Shown here piece by piece: positions 1 to 11,259 of a stretch of 64,000 nucleotides of DNA. A model generated the notes under the pieces. The model did not search any database and was not told where the DNA came from. It saw nothing but the letters and a program-made list of their open reading frames with translations. Made by a program: the position numbers and the translations under genes. Every line of letters starts with the position of its first letter. Within the stretch, counting starts at the first letter, position 1. This DNA comes from Tanypteryx hageni (Eukaryota; Arthropoda; Insecta; Odonata; Petaluridae): contig CM054115.1 of assembly GCA_028673005.1 (NCBI GenBank), forward strand, positions 197,292,370 to 197,356,369, given 5' to 3'.

Positions 1-329
1 AGAGAGATGACGATAGAGCAACAGGTAGTAAAATGGCACCTACATGTATACTAAGAATAAAGGCAAGATTTGCCAATTTCATCATAGAGATGTTTATTCT
101 ACCATAATCAATAAACAAATGATTTGATTCCTCGAGCATTTCAAAGTACAATGGAAATTGAAACTGTAACTTTACAGACATAGGTATGAGCATAAAGAAT
201 GTAACCTACATGACAAACCATGCTGCGTACTCAGCATAAACAAAAATCACTCTTTCAATCGCTCGTATATTCAATCCGGCGCGTCTGCTCGAAGGACGGA
301 GGTAAAGCAAATAATGAGTCACACGACCA
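1..329. other. AT-rich sequence, nothing recognised
   Basis: I see no coding motif, repeat boundary or RNA signature here. It is low-GC unique-looking DNA ahead of a possible LINE remnant. Confidence 0.5.
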
Positions 330-552
330 GGCGCGCGGTGTATTTAGTACGCCATGGATGACTAATAATATTATCACTCCGATTATTAAGCTACTACAGA
401 TCTTTGAGGTACGAAGACTTTCTCATTTGGAAGTCAAAATGACACTGAAGGAATACACAAAGTTTCTTAGATGCCAGACACAAAGCAGCGTTGCCAGAGT
501 GAAATTCGTAAAATTGGCGTACTTTGTACACCAGCGCGACCGCTCGAGGGTT
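330..552 (+). pseudogene. Possible LINE linker fragment between endonuclease and RT
   Basis: The frame reads a TPWMT motif followed by a basic, Arg/Lys-rich stretch ending in VKLAYF. This resembles the segment after the endonuclease of Jockey/CR1-type LINEs, where PWLT or PWMT precedes a basic linker; the family-A LINE at 2.8 kb has APWLT in the same place. Nothing upstream or downstream confirms a longer element, so this could be chance resemblance. A 114-codon open frame (220-564) contains it, but I see no reason to treat that as a host gene. Confidence 0.3.
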
Positions 553-1495
553 AAAGAAAAATAATATCGTTACTTATTCTTATCGTCTCATTTCACCTAC
601 TATTTTAATCGTCAAGTTATACGTTTAAATCATATTTATTTGAAAATTTTAAACTTGTTAACGATATGTTTCCTTGCCGACCGTGTAATTGTTATGCCTC
701 GAGATTGTATTGTCACCTTAATCCATATAATATACATGCGTAAAGAATGCGTGCATTTAGTGCTATTATACGAGAAAAAGGAAGAAAGAAAGGAGAGAGG
801 GCCAAAATTAAATGTTCCATAAATCTATTATATATTTTGAAGAGATTGAGGGTTTGTGCAAAATAAAGTCATACTTCCCAAAAAGATGCAGATTCCAAAT
901 TTTGAATAACAATCAAACCACTAAAATTAGCTGAATGAACTAATTTTTACACCGAAATATTTAATGTAAATGATTGAAATGATTATTTTCGTTTATTACG
1001 GGATTCATGTTTTGTTGAGCGTCATTAATATATGCATGGCAACGCACGTTCATACATGTTTATTTATTTATTTTTAAGGTTCATATTTGTTTTGTCATTT
1101 ACATTTTAAGATATATAATCGCAGAATTGATTGGTAGGCATATTTGTCTATTACCTATTGCAATATTAAAGTATTTCGAGTTTTATTATTTGATAATTAT
1201 TTTGGACAACATTGTTTTGTCTGCTCACGAAATATAATTCTGTTATCATTTGTTGTGGGAATATTTTCTGTTTTACGTCGTTACCTATCGTATAAGCGAG
1301 TTCAACAACTATATCAATTTTTCAAATAAGAAATCATGCCTAAGAAAAGCTAATGATTATTCTCAGATTCGAATAAGATCAATTCCAAACAATTGGTTCT
1401 CACCAGTGAAGCATAAAATGACGATAAAAGAAATAAAAGACTCTAAGAGCAAAGAGTGAGGCAGGCGAACGTCATAGCAACAGAAACTACTGACC
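553..1495. other. AT-rich sequence, nothing recognised
   Basis: Only short random open frames occur. There is no domain motif, tandem array or terminal repeat that I can support. It abuts the 3' tail of a minus-strand LINE at about 1500. Confidence 0.5.
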
Positions 1496-1497
1496 GT

Positions 1498-1835
1498 AAT
1501 ACATCTACATCTATACGATACCATGCAAGTCACCTTTTTGGTGGATGGCAGGGAGTGCAGTGCACCAAAGGTCCCAAGATTTGTTACGTTATCTTTTCCT
1601 ATTATGCTCTCTTATCGTCCTATTGAAAAACGATACTCTTTATCGCTCCGTTCTAAAATCGATACTGCGAATCTTATCCTAGCTGTCCTACCTTCCGATA
1701 TACGACGGATTCTGATAACTCCTACTACCTCATTCGCTAGTTCCTCCGACACAAATTTTGCCAGCAGTTTATATCTAGCTTGCTGCCTGCGTTCCTCTAA
1801 CGACGTCACACTAACCTTCCAAAGACATTCTCATA
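1498..1835 (-). mobile_element. LINE family B copy 1: 3' UTR and tail
   Basis: This is the antisense of a LINE 3' end. It matches the 3' UTR of the family-B copy at 30.29-30.62 kb over some 300 bases with moderate divergence. It begins on the + strand with a hexamer tail (ACATCT units, 1501-1514), followed by a conserved hairpin (inner stem CACC 1531-1534 with GGTG 1540-1543). The same copy continues at about 5346-6375 on the far side of the family-A LINE, so the family-A element lies inside it. About 300 bp of family-B sequence, relative to the 30-kb copy, are missing at the insertion point. Confidence 0.75.
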
Positions 1836-1928
1836 ACCTCCCTACTCATAAAGCCACCAACCTCCCAACTCATTGTACTAATGGCCATTTCTCTAGAACC
1901 ACAATCCCTACTCAACATCTTCTCGCTA

Positions 1929-2584
1929 AAAAGTTTAACACGTTCCCTCGATCTATTCAACTTATCTACCTCAACATGCAAAGTCTTGTCGCCCACTTCG
2001 ACGAATTGCGTTCAATTCTTCCGCCCAGTAACCTACATGCTATCACCCTATCCGAGACGTTGCTGAAACCTTCAACCTTGAGTTCTTCTGTAGAAATGCT
2101 GGGGTATAATTTATTTCGTAATGACAGAGTTGGAAAAGGAGGAGGTGGAGTAGGAATTTATGTCCGTAAAGATCTCTTTTGCAAAATAATAGCTGCCAGT
2201 GACGCTCAGTATTCCCGAAGACCTGAATATCTTTCCCTTGAAATAATAGTAAACTCAAAAATGCTTTTGTTATGGATAATATATCGTCCTCCAAAAATAG
2301 GCCACCTATCAGACATCGACGACATCATTGCAAACTTAAGACAGGATTACGAGCACATAATCATAACCGGCGACTTTAACGCGAATCTTAATTCAGACTA
2401 TAATGATGCAACCTTTCTTAAAAATTCCTTTACTTCCCATAATCTTAATATTCTACCACTGATGCCTACAAACAACACTAAAAATTTATCTACATGGATT
2501 GGCCTCGTAGTGACAGCCAATCCGGGGAAGGTAATGGATAGCTACCTGCCCCCGGAATTTCATCTCATGACCTTATTTTCCTAG
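1929..2584 (+). pseudogene. LINE-A endonuclease (EEP/APE-type) domain
   Basis: The domain would nick target DNA for target-primed reverse transcription. Visible landmarks are NMQSLVAHFDELR (start of the fold), SETLLKPS, a glycine-rich GGGGVGIYVRKD loop, YRPP and GDFNANL (metal/active-site GDFN). The terminal catalytic S/GDH box is replaced by EFHLMT. The open frame 1523-2584 is 353 codons, but its first ~100 codons are antisense family-B 3' UTR, so the true LINE part begins nearer 1900. The frame is shifted relative to the downstream RT. Copy 2 at 11.2 kb is a close relative. Confidence 0.8.
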
Positions 2585-2757
2585 CATATTCTCTTAATTC
2601 ACCTAAGCATAAACAAAAGATCATCTCACAGCAAGATTTTAAGAACATCGATTATGATAATCTACTCGCTGATGCTGCCCTTCTTCTCTGGTTCATAATA
2701 GAACATACTGATGACATAGACAAAAAAGTTGTAACACTTAATACTCTGCTATTATCC

Positions 2758-4761
2758 TTGTTAGGTAAATATGCACCCGTCAAAACTATTCGTGTCTCCA
2801 AACTTCGCGCGCCATGGCTAACTGCCGATATAAAATTAATGATGGAACGACGGGACTCTATTTTCCGCCTTTTCAGATCAAACAAAAGCCCAAGTACTTT
2901 TAATGCCTACAAAAGCTTTGGAAATAAAACTAAGCAGCATATTAGGAACGCTAAAAAAAATTGCATACTCAATATCTAGTCCGAAAGAAACACCTTCTGT
3001 ACTATGGAATAATCTGCGCCATCTCGGGATTGGTAAGCCTAAAGATTCTTTCTTGCCTCAAAATATATCACTAGATTCTCTTAATATTAATTTCTCGACT
3101 TCCCCCACAGTTATTGACTATGAACGAAAACGCAACGTTATTCAAAGCCTTGACCTAAAAGCGAATGAGCCTATCTGTTCTCTCAATCTTTCCATTTCAA
3201 TATGGTCTCGCAAACTGACGTACTTAAAGCCATACGCAGAATTAAATCGAAAGCTCAGGGCGCAGACGGCATTCCAGTCTTACTCATCAACAAATTAATT
3301 CACCTTATTCTACCAGTAATTACTAATATATTTAATCACTCCTTACTACTGGGAAACTTTCCATTGCAGTGGAAACGCGCTTTGATCCGTCCTATCCTAA
3401 AGAAATCACTATCATCTGATAGCAAAGACTATCGTCCGATAAGTTTTCTTCCTTCTCTTTCTAAAGCATTAGAGAGACTTGTGCACGAACAAGTTACAGA
3501 CTTCCTTAACTCAAATTGCTTACTAGACTCCTTCCAATCAGGCTTTCGTTAGTCACATAGCACGACCTCAACTTTGATAAAAATCACGGATGATATACGA
3601 CGATCAATGGATGACAGGAAATTGACAGCATTAGTACTGTTATACTTCAGTAAAGCCTTTGACTCGCTAGACAAATACATCCTTCTGGCAAAACTCCGCA
3701 GTATGAGATTCTCTACCCCTTCAATTAAGTGGTTCTCATCATACCTTAGTGATCGTTATCAGAAAGTCATCTCGGACGATTCCTCCTCCTCTTAGATAAG
3801 TATAACCCGGGGTGTCCCGCAGGGATCAATCTTAGGCCCTCTTATATTCTCTCTGTATATTAATGACTGCTCTCAAATACTTACACACTGTAATCACCAC
3901 TTATACGCAGATGATCTCCAAATTTACTTCAACTCCGAACCTAATAATTTTTCCCTAGCCTTAGATAATATTAACCGAGATCTGATTCAGCTTAAAAAAT
4001 GGAGCGATGAAAGCTTTCTCAGCATCAACCCAATAAAATCTCAAGCAATTATTATCGGATATTCAAAACTACTTGCGTCAATAAATCTTTCTGAAGTTAC
4101 TCCTCTGACAATGAATGGCACAAATATCCCTTTTTGTACAACTGTAAAAAATCTCGGTATCCTAATAAATGAAACTCTCTCCTGGAATATTCATGTTATA
4201 AAAGTGTGCAAGACGGTAAACTCTTCCCTTCACTCACTTAGGCGCCTAGATAAAATTCTCCCCTCTTCTCTAAAAATAAAGGTGATTACTTCTTTAATCG
4301 TTCCACACTTCGACTACTGTGACGTTGTATATCAAGACCTATCCAAGGAGCTTGCCCTAAAGCTACAGCGAGCCCACAATTCCTGCCTACGATTCATATT
4401 TGATCTTAAGAAGTCAGACCATATATCGGAATATTTTCTCAAACTTTCTTGGCTAAATCTCGAATCACGTAGAAAATTTCATCTCCTCTCTTTATTATAT
4501 CAAATCCTTAAAACAAACACCCCACAATATCTATCAACAGAGTTCATCGCCATTAACACAATTCATAATTGTATCACTAGAGGATGCCATAAACTTCTGA
4601 CTCCGCACCACAGAACAGACATCTTCAACAGACCCTTCACTGTCACAGCTTGTAGATTATGGAATAGCCTTCCAGCAAAAATAAAGCACTCTTCATCCCT
4701 ATGTACCTTCAAACACTTGTACCACAAACATCTCCTATCCCATCCTCTTTCACTAACTTAA
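2758..4761 (+). pseudogene. LINE-A reverse transcriptase with in-frame stops
   Basis: From 3202 to 4761 one frame reads a full RT: ADGIPVLLINKL, DYRPISFLPSLSK, a GFR-stop-SH motif, YFSKAFDSLD (motif A), GVPQGSILGP (motif B region), YADDLQIY (catalytic YADD, about 3903-3914), then the thumb and a C-terminal RLWNSLPAKI motif. Stops at 3550 and 3793 are both TAG; the first sits where many relatives have Gln, so a C-to-T change is likely. The same frame also covers 2758-2979 (post-endonuclease APWLT linker) before a stop. It acted with the endonuclease in reverse transcription at the target; it is now dead. Confidence 0.85.
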
Positions 4762-5283
4762 AATGACAAGCAATTTCCATTTTTCTACAGGTCGTCCAAA
4801 AAAGGTATAATTTTTTCGATATATTTACATCTATTGTATTATGTATGTATATTATATTGCGTATGTATATTATTTGTATGTAAGTTTTAGTGTGTATTCC
4901 TATGACTTACCTTATTTTATTCTTTTATATATATTTTTTATGCTTTATGTATAAGTCTGTTTATGTGTACTTCACTTTTAAGTATTTAACTATATGCATT
5001 TCATGACCCTCTAAATCTTTAGATATTGCTATAAGTAGGTTTCGCAGGTTTTTCACACTCCCCTTCTTGTGTGGGTGTTTTCCTGCAGTGGGGTTTTTCC
5101 TAGGGAATAGTACATTATCTTCCCTAGTTTTTCTTCGCAACAACAACAATTACCCATCTTTTTTTAAATCCTATACTATACATTTCATTGTATATTATGT
5201 TGCTCTTCATTTTATGCAACCTTTTAGTTTAATTTTATTACTTGTTACTATCTAATCGTATGTAACTGACAATGGGTTAGATG

Positions 5284-5345
5284 GAAGAGGAGACTGTTTA
5301 GTCTCAATCTCGCCCTAATAAAGACCTATATCTATCTATCCAACG
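5284..5345 (+). repeat. LINE-A 3' terminal hairpin and TCTA tail
   Basis: A perfect 6-bp stem (GAGACT 5290-5295, AGTCTC 5300-5305, loop GTTT) is followed by a conserved CAATCTCGCCC block, an AATAAAG signal-like motif and (TATC)n. Four other copies in the window share the end block. By analogy with LINEs whose RT recognises a 3' stem-loop, this is probably the RNA recognition element. Confidence 0.75.
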
Positions 5346-6375
5346 AATGATTAACATCCAACGAGATACTCTTGGTTCTCCAAAAATTGCTGACGCAGGT
5401 TTTCTTTTGATTAATCTCTAACTGCCATTCCTTACACCATGCAGAAATTGCTTCTCGATCATTTTGGAGATACTGATGGTCTTCCAGATTGCTTATTTCT
5501 CTATAAATGACGGTGTCGTCCGCGAAAAGCCTACTTTTACTTCTGACTACTGACTACTGAGCTGATATCGTTTATATAAATTATAAATAATAATGTACCA
5601 ATTATACTACCCTGTGGAACGCTAGAGACAACATCCACTAATTTCTAGGATTTCCTATCTATAACAAAATTCTGCTTCCTATGATATAAAAATTCACGGA
5701 TCCAAATAAAGTTCTGGAACTAACGCCTAAGGTTTCTTATTTCGTTATTAACAGCCTGTTAAATACCTTATCAAAGGCTTTCCTAAAATCTAAGAAGATG
5801 GCATCGACCTGCCTATTATTTTTTCTGCTTCTCAGTATAAAATTCACAAAAAGACCAAGCTGAATATCACAAATCCTACCTTTCATGAAGCCGTGTTGAC
5901 AAACGTCTAACAATGAATTACTACCAAGAAATCGCATTATGTTGATAACGAGAATATTCTCGAGAATCTTGCACGATATCGAAGTAAAGGAATTCGGCCT
6001 GTAACCTTATGGGTTCACTTTGTCGCCGCCCTTATGAATTGGGGTAACGTGCGCTAACTTCCAGTAGTTATGGGCCTCTTCGCGGGAAATAGGTTTATCA
6101 AATATTATCTGAAGAAAAGGTGCTAATTTTTCAGCTAAGTCTTTTAAAACGCGAGCAGGAATTTCTTCGTGGCCTGTGTCTTTGTAAGGTCTGATGGAAC
6201 TTAATTGCCTTGCTATTTCCACCTTAGAAACTACTATAGAGTCCATCAGGTACCTCTTTATAGCGGGTGTATAATTTACACATTGATTGTTGATGGCTGT
6301 AAATGCATTTACAAAAAAACCGTTTAACAAATTGGCTTTCTCTGCGCTAACATTGAATAACGGCACCCGAGTCAT
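5346..6375 (-). pseudogene. LINE family B copy 1: RT fragment
   Basis: Minus-strand frames 6375-6007 and 5937-5737 read IPARVLKDLAEKLAPFLQIIFD, AHVTPIHKGGD and then CQHGFMKGRICDIQLGLFVNF and FLDFRKAFDKV (motif A). They align with the less damaged RT at 30.7-31.8 kb. Stops and frameshifts separate them. The right edge is a 5' truncation at about 6375; the left edge is the family-A insertion. Around 5400-5560 the sequence still matches the finger/palm region of the 31-kb copy. Confidence 0.8.
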
Positions 6376-6602
6376 GAAGAAGAAAGACTGAGACAGGCGA
6401 GTTCAAAAGCAAAAGAAACTAATGACCAAAGGTATTTACGACTTCGAGAACAAAGAAAGTGAAAGATATCACAGAAGATGCAATAAGAAAACTTCTATAA
6501 CAATTTATTTAATTTCAGCCATAATATAACTTCTTCCTCCCATAAATACCTATATGTACACTTTTCTTTCTCTTCAACTGAGAATTTGTATGTATTAATT
6601 AA
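6376..6602. other. Short unannotated spacer between two LINEs
   Basis: AT-rich sequence with no motif seen. Confidence 0.5.
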
Positions 6603-8105
6603 GCCAATATACTTATTGAAGAGCAGGATGAAATAAATAATGACGAAACAGGGGTTTCGATATTGAAAATAGAGGTGCTACAAGCAATAAAGGATATGAA
6701 GAATGGGAAGGCAATGGGGGTAGATGAGATACCGATAGAAGAAGAAGAAATAGTGAAGTTGTGTAATGCAATCTATGACAAGGGGATGTGGCCAGAGGAT
6801 TTCGTCAAAACAATTATGATTCCAATTCCGAAAAAGCAAGGAACAAGAAAATGCAGTGAACACAGAACAATCAGTTTAATTACACATGCAGCAAAGGTTC
6901 TACTTAGGGTTATGAACAGGAGACTAATTAGCAAAATGGAAGAAAATGTTGCAGAGGAACAGTTTGGATTTAGAAAGAGTAGAGGTACAAGAGATGCAAT
7001 AGGATTGATAAGAATGAGTGGAGAAAGATATATAGAAAGGGGTAAAGGAATTAGTCTGTGCTTCATAGATATGGAGAAGGCATTCGACCGAGTGAACTGG
7101 GAAAAACTGATGGAAATACTAAAAGCAAAAAAAGTAGACTGGAAAGATAGAAGGTTAATTAAAGAGCTGTATATGAAACAGAAAGCAGCTATGAGGATAA
7201 AAGATGCACAGACCGAATGGTATGATCTAGGAAGAGGAGTAAGGCAAGGTTGCTGCTTATCGCCAACCCTGTTCAATATATATGCTGAAGAAATGATTGA
7301 CAATGGAATAGGGAATGATAAAGGAATTAGTATTGGGGGTAGAATAATAAATTGTATAAGGTTTGCTGATGACATGGTAATTTTGGCAGATGAAACGAGG
7401 CATATTCAGGAAATGGTTACAAAGCTAGAAGACAGAATGATGGAATATGGAATGAAAATGAACATAAAGAAAACAAAGGTGATGAGAATAGGGGATAGAG
7501 AGATTATGAATGTGTCAATAAAGGATGGAAGAGTAGAGCAAGTAAAACAGTATAGATATTTGGGAAGCATGCTAACTGAAGACTGGAGAAGTGAAAAAGA
7601 AATAAGAACAAGAATAGCAATGGCAAAAGAAACATTTAATAAGAAAAAACGGGTACTATGTGGTAAAATGGATTTAAATCTGAAGAAACGTCTTGTGAAG
7701 TGCTATGTTTGGAGTGTATTGCTTTATGGGTGTGAAACATGGACGCTAAAGAAAAGAGAGAAAGAAAGACTAGAGGCATTTGAAATGTGGGTGTGGAGGC
7801 GGATGGAGAAGGTTAAGTGGACGGATAGGATAAGGAATGAAGCAATACTAACAAGGGTGAATGAGAAGAGAAGATTACTTGAAACAATTCAGAGGAGGAA
7901 AAGTAACTGGTTAGGGCATATCTTGAGAGGAGAAGGTTTACTATTGATGGTGTTGGAAGGATCAGTAGAAGGGGAAAGGAAAAGGGGACGTAGAAGAATA
8001 AAAATGTTTGACGATCTGAAAGAAAGGGGAGGGTATCAGGAAATGAAAGAAATGGCAAGGAACAGAAATGAGTGGAGACAACGCTGGTGCCAGGGACTTG
8101 CCTAG
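6603..8105 (+). CDS. RTE-type reverse transcriptase, 5'-truncated but open
   Basis: An RNA-templated DNA polymerase of a non-LTR retrotransposon. Counting from the codon at 6663, motifs are VDEIP (20-24), HRTISLI (67-73), FGFRKSRGTRDAIG (101-114), FIDMEKAFDRVNW (134-146, motif A), GVRQGCCLSPTLFNIY (192-207, motif B) and FADD (234-237, motif C). The C-terminal part has SNWLGHILRGEGLL and an Arg/Lys-rich segment typical of RTE-clade ORF2. No natural ATG is preserved because the 5' half, with the endonuclease, is missing; residues upstream of 6663 remain in frame to 6603. The product could not be autonomous. RTE assignment is by motif and tail type only. Confidence 0.8.
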   Translation, partial: ANILIEEQDEINNDETGVSILKIEVLQAIKDMKNGKAMGVDEIPIEEEEIVKLCNAIYDKGMWPEDFVKTIMIPIPKKQGTRKCSEHRTISLITHAAKVLLRVMNRRLISKMEENVAEEQFGFRKSRGTRDAIGLIRMSGERYIERGKGISLCFIDMEKAFDRVNWEKLMEILKAKKVDWKDRRLIKELYMKQKAAMRIKDAQTEWYDLGRGVRQGCCLSPTLFNIYAEEMIDNGIGNDKGISIGGRIINCIRFADDMVILADETRHIQEMVTKLEDRMMEYGMKMNIKKTKVMRIGDREIMNVSIKDGRVEQVKQYRYLGSMLTEDWRSEKEIRTRIAMAKETFNKKKRVLCGKMDLNLKKRLVKCYVWSVLLYGCETWTLKKREKERLEAFEMWVWRRMEKVKWTDRIRNEAILTRVNEKRRLLETIQRRKSNWLGHILRGEGLLLMVLEGSVEGERKRGRRRIKMFDDLKERGGYQEMKEMARNRNEWRQRWCQGLA

Positions 8106-8135
8106 AGGCAGAACACCTCATGATGATGATGATAC
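6603..8135 (+). mobile_element. RTE-type LINE, 5'-truncated, with (GAT)n tail
   Basis: The element starts inside the linker before the RT (an in-frame Ala-Asn-Ile-Leu-Ile stretch follows a stop at 6600-6602) and ends with TGATGATGATGAT at about 8120-8132. The same kind of trinucleotide tail ends the other RTE-type copies at 42.87 and 53.36 kb. No endonuclease is present. The coding part is uninterrupted over about 500 codons, so it is younger than its neighbours. Confidence 0.8.
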
Positions 8136-8139
8136 TTAT

Positions 8140-9003
8140 TAGATTATAATAGCACTTTCCATGTCATAACAACCCACTTTTTATCGTCAAATTCGATTTC
8201 AAAGTCCAAAAATCCATTTCGTTTCGTAGGTTTCACTTTCAAATCAGCCTCTACGTGGGATAACGTATGGTTAAGCAAAATTATAATATATCTTCAAACG
8301 GTATTCCACCGGTTGCATCCATAGAGCTTGCAATTACTGTCCAAGGTTTTAATATTTTTTAGATACATGACCACAAAATATTATGTAGCTTCTTCCACTG
8401 GAAATCAATGCAAGTGAAGTAACTATATTTTAATAGTGATTCCATCGATTGTTTATTATGATTATTTGATAAAAATACAAACTTACCAAATTTGTTGATA
8501 AAGGATGCTGGAAAAAATTATTTATTTTGGCAAGAGATATGAAGACAAGAAATATTGCATACCATTAAGCATTACAATAAAAATTAACTTGGTTTTATTC
8601 TCAAATCTTACTCAATGCTTTTTGTATTGACTTAAAAACCCGAACAACGACGTGTACCTTCAGCTAGTTTTCTATTTAATAGCAATGGCATAAAATATTT
8701 AAATAGTCATAAGGACAAAAAATATAAATTGACGTTGAGCGTTGCGGGCATTGAGAAGAGAAAATGAAGTTCCCACGGCTGTCCATTATTATGGGCTGCT
8801 CGTATGCTATGCACTATTAGCCCGACATGCATGCCTTAATGTTGATACTAGAGTAAAACCTCTACATATCGAAATGAAAGGGATGAAATATTTTCACGCA
8901 TAGAGGTCCGCTATAAAGATGTTCACTGAAAATTTTACAGTTGTTAATAGCAATGACGAACAGTTTTTTGGCTCGTAATATTAACTTTTATTTATTTATT
9001 ATT
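8140..9003. other. AT-rich sequence, nothing recognised
   Basis: No coding motif or repeat boundary seen apart from the AT bias. Confidence 0.5.
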
Positions 9004-9343
9004 TAAACAAGGTGATTCAAACGGAATTTATGATGCCTACTTACCGCAAAATTATGTTAAATTAAATGTGATGCAGCAATTACTTTTATTGGCTTTAATA
9101 GCTTTAACATCACCGCGGATGAGTTGGTCTTTGTGTTCCCAAATTTCGGAATTTAGCGAACCCGAAACTTGAAGTCTTTGCAACAAAAGCTATCTTCGAG
9201 AGCTCGGTCCCAGTAGCAAGAGATTTCCACCAATTGCCATGAAAATGGGTTAATTGGTTCAATAGTTAATAGGGGAGACAGACAGACACAACGAAGAAAC
9301 TATAAGCCTATTTCCATTCTGGAAAGTAGGTTAAAATAGTAAA
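9004..9343 (+). repeat. Repeat X copy 1
   Basis: The segment starts near an AAGGTGATTCAAACGG motif and ends near GGAAAGTAGGTTAA. It shares both ends and most of the inside with 10.02-10.84 kb in the same orientation. The 3' part, which includes a CAGACAGACA stretch and an ATTTCCACCA..CATGAAAAT block, recurs inverted at 55.55-55.76 kb and, more diverged, at 52.14-52.26 kb. No ORF of known family is present. I cannot assign it to a transposon class. Confidence 0.65.
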
Positions 9344-10019
9344 TAAATAACAAATATTTCTTAAAGTAAGAATTTGTGCTAAAAGTACTATATTATCACC
9401 AAAATCACATTTAATTTCACTAAAGACTTATTTATATTTTATAACTGTTATTATCTTTCTCTTTCATCTGCCTTGTGAATTCATTGGAAACAAAAGCGAG
9501 ATAGTGATTTTTTACGTCCGCTCATTTTTAACCCTTCCTCCTCCAAGGTATTTTTCACAAGCCCAAAGGGGCTATTTGAAACGCCCCACCTTTAACTTGC
9601 CGCCCCCTCCAGCTGTTGGCATTTTGTCTTTGTCAACTTTTTTAAACAGACTAATATACTATGTTTGTTATTTATTACTTATTAGGAACACTTTCAAAAG
9701 TTATTTATTAGTGAAAATATCATAACGCTAGTAACATTCCCTGTATTTAAAATGGGAATTGTTTCACAAATTCTTCACTTACTGTTACATGTTAAAATTA
9801 CTTATGAACAATATTGTAAAAACTGGTAAATGTATTCTTTAAGGACATTTAGTGCATTCGATTATAACATTTTCCTCGTACGGACATTGCAGACAGGCGT
9901 TTTGCACAAGAGAACCCACTTTCTCGGTCCTCCTTCCTGATGCATGAAACACACGTAAGAGGAGAGTGCAGTTCGCTTGGTTCACTTGTGTTTTCCAACC
10001 TAGATTTACCTATATATGA
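9344..10019. other. AT-rich spacer between the two X copies
   Basis: Includes a C-rich patch at about 9530-9610 but no supported feature. Confidence 0.45.
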
Positions 10020-10838
10020 AAATAACAAGATGATTCAAACGGAACTTATGATTCCCACTTACCACATTCGCGTTTTGTTATTTATTAAAGAAAATTAAAT
10101 AATAAATTAAAATTGATGCAATATTAAACGGCAAAATTGAATCCCCATTATATATATATATATTGATTACTTTCACTATTAGTAAATTTTCGCATAACCG
10201 AGAGGTGCAGCAATTACTTAAATTTGCTTTAATTGCTTTAAATCACTGAGGATGAGTTGCTCTTTGTGTTGCAAAATTTTGTAATTTATCGTTATGAAGT
10301 ATTACAAATAAATCTGAATGGAAAGTGAAATTGATAATGCGTATTTGTGTGGCAAAAATAAAGCGTATATATACTAGACTGTTGAATCAGAGTTCAGCAA
10401 TACACTCGTTATGAGTGATAAAAACTGCCGAATCCCAGTATTTACGCAAAATTCGAAGATATATAATGGATAAGCAACAGTCTACGATGAAAATTAGAAT
10501 TTTCATTCCTTTTCTCAGAAAATACATAGTACAAAAACCGCTCCGATATTACAATTCTAAGACATATTTATGTGCAAGGGAAAACTATCCTGCACGTTGG
10601 ATTTCAGATTTTCCGTGTAAATGAAATGGGAAGGGTATTTCCTGGAATCGAAGCAGGCACTTTCAATATTCGCAACAAAAACTTTCCTCGAAATCTCGGC
10701 CTTTGTAGCAAGAGATTTCCACCAAATGTCATGAAAATCGGTTTATTGGTTCAAACGTTAATAGGAGGATAGACAGACTGACACAATGACGAAACTATAA
10801 GCCAATTACCATTCGGGAAAGTAGGCTAAAAATTGTAG
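10020..10838 (+). repeat. Repeat X copy 2, longer form
   Basis: The left part (10020-10300) and right part (10620-10838) match copy 1. About 320 bp between them (10300-10620) are absent from copy 1, so this may be closer to full length. It has a short TA run at 10151-10163. Small open frames (10415-10624, 10572-10772) show no recognisable domain. Confidence 0.65.
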
Positions 10839-11246
10839 GACAAGTGATCCAGTGAATGCATTTCTTTAGTTACCAGAAAGATGTCCGTTGAAATTCAACG
10901 GTAAAGTGTTTTTATGAAATTTCATGAATATATGCGACGCGAAGCTATTATCCAAGTCAATGGAACCCAATTACACGAAACCGGCGACAATGCGAATCAC
11001 TAAGAATGCGTCAAATTCTTGTGTTAAAAACTGATCTGTTGATTTATTTGACGCGTATTAAAAATGATAGGAAAACGAATTTTCGTTCTTTTATGCGTTC
11101 GTAGTTTCAAGCCTTGAACTCCTACCATGGTTTTAAGTAACTTAAATATGCGAATAATTTATGTTCTACGTTAAAATGCGTTCCTTCGCGTAAATGACTT
11201 TATATTCGTTGCTATGAAAATCATTCCTCTTTCCTTCTTTCTCTCT
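10839..11246. other. AT-rich sequence, nothing recognised
   Basis: No motif seen. It ends at a short CT run just before LINE-A copy 2. Confidence 0.45.
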
Positions 11247-11259
11247 CTATCTTAACACC

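Larger units (their letters stand above)
1836..5345 (+). mobile_element. LINE family A copy 1 (Jockey/CR1-like non-LTR retrotransposon), decayed
   Basis: The order is apurinic-type endonuclease (about 1950-2584), linker, reverse transcriptase (about 3202-4050), C-terminal region ending near 4761, a 500-bp AT-rich 3' UTR, a terminal hairpin and a TCTA tetramer tail. The RT frame has in-frame TAG codons at 3550-3552 and 3793-3795, and the endonuclease is in another frame, so it is inactive. The 5' boundary is only approximate. The clade is inferred from motif wording (GVPQGSILGPL, LYADDLQIY, RLWNSLP). It lies within family-B copy 1. Confidence 0.85.

Noticed and set aside
1451..6430. Similarity between 1451-1498 and 6380-6430 as a target-site duplication for LINE-B
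   Set aside because: Too long and too diverged, and the geometry is uncertain; a short shared motif could be coincidence.
6773..7375. 200-codon minus-strand frame opposite the RTE reverse transcriptase
   Set aside because: Shadow of the plus-strand RT ORF; the residue pattern is what the antisense of purine-rich coding DNA gives.
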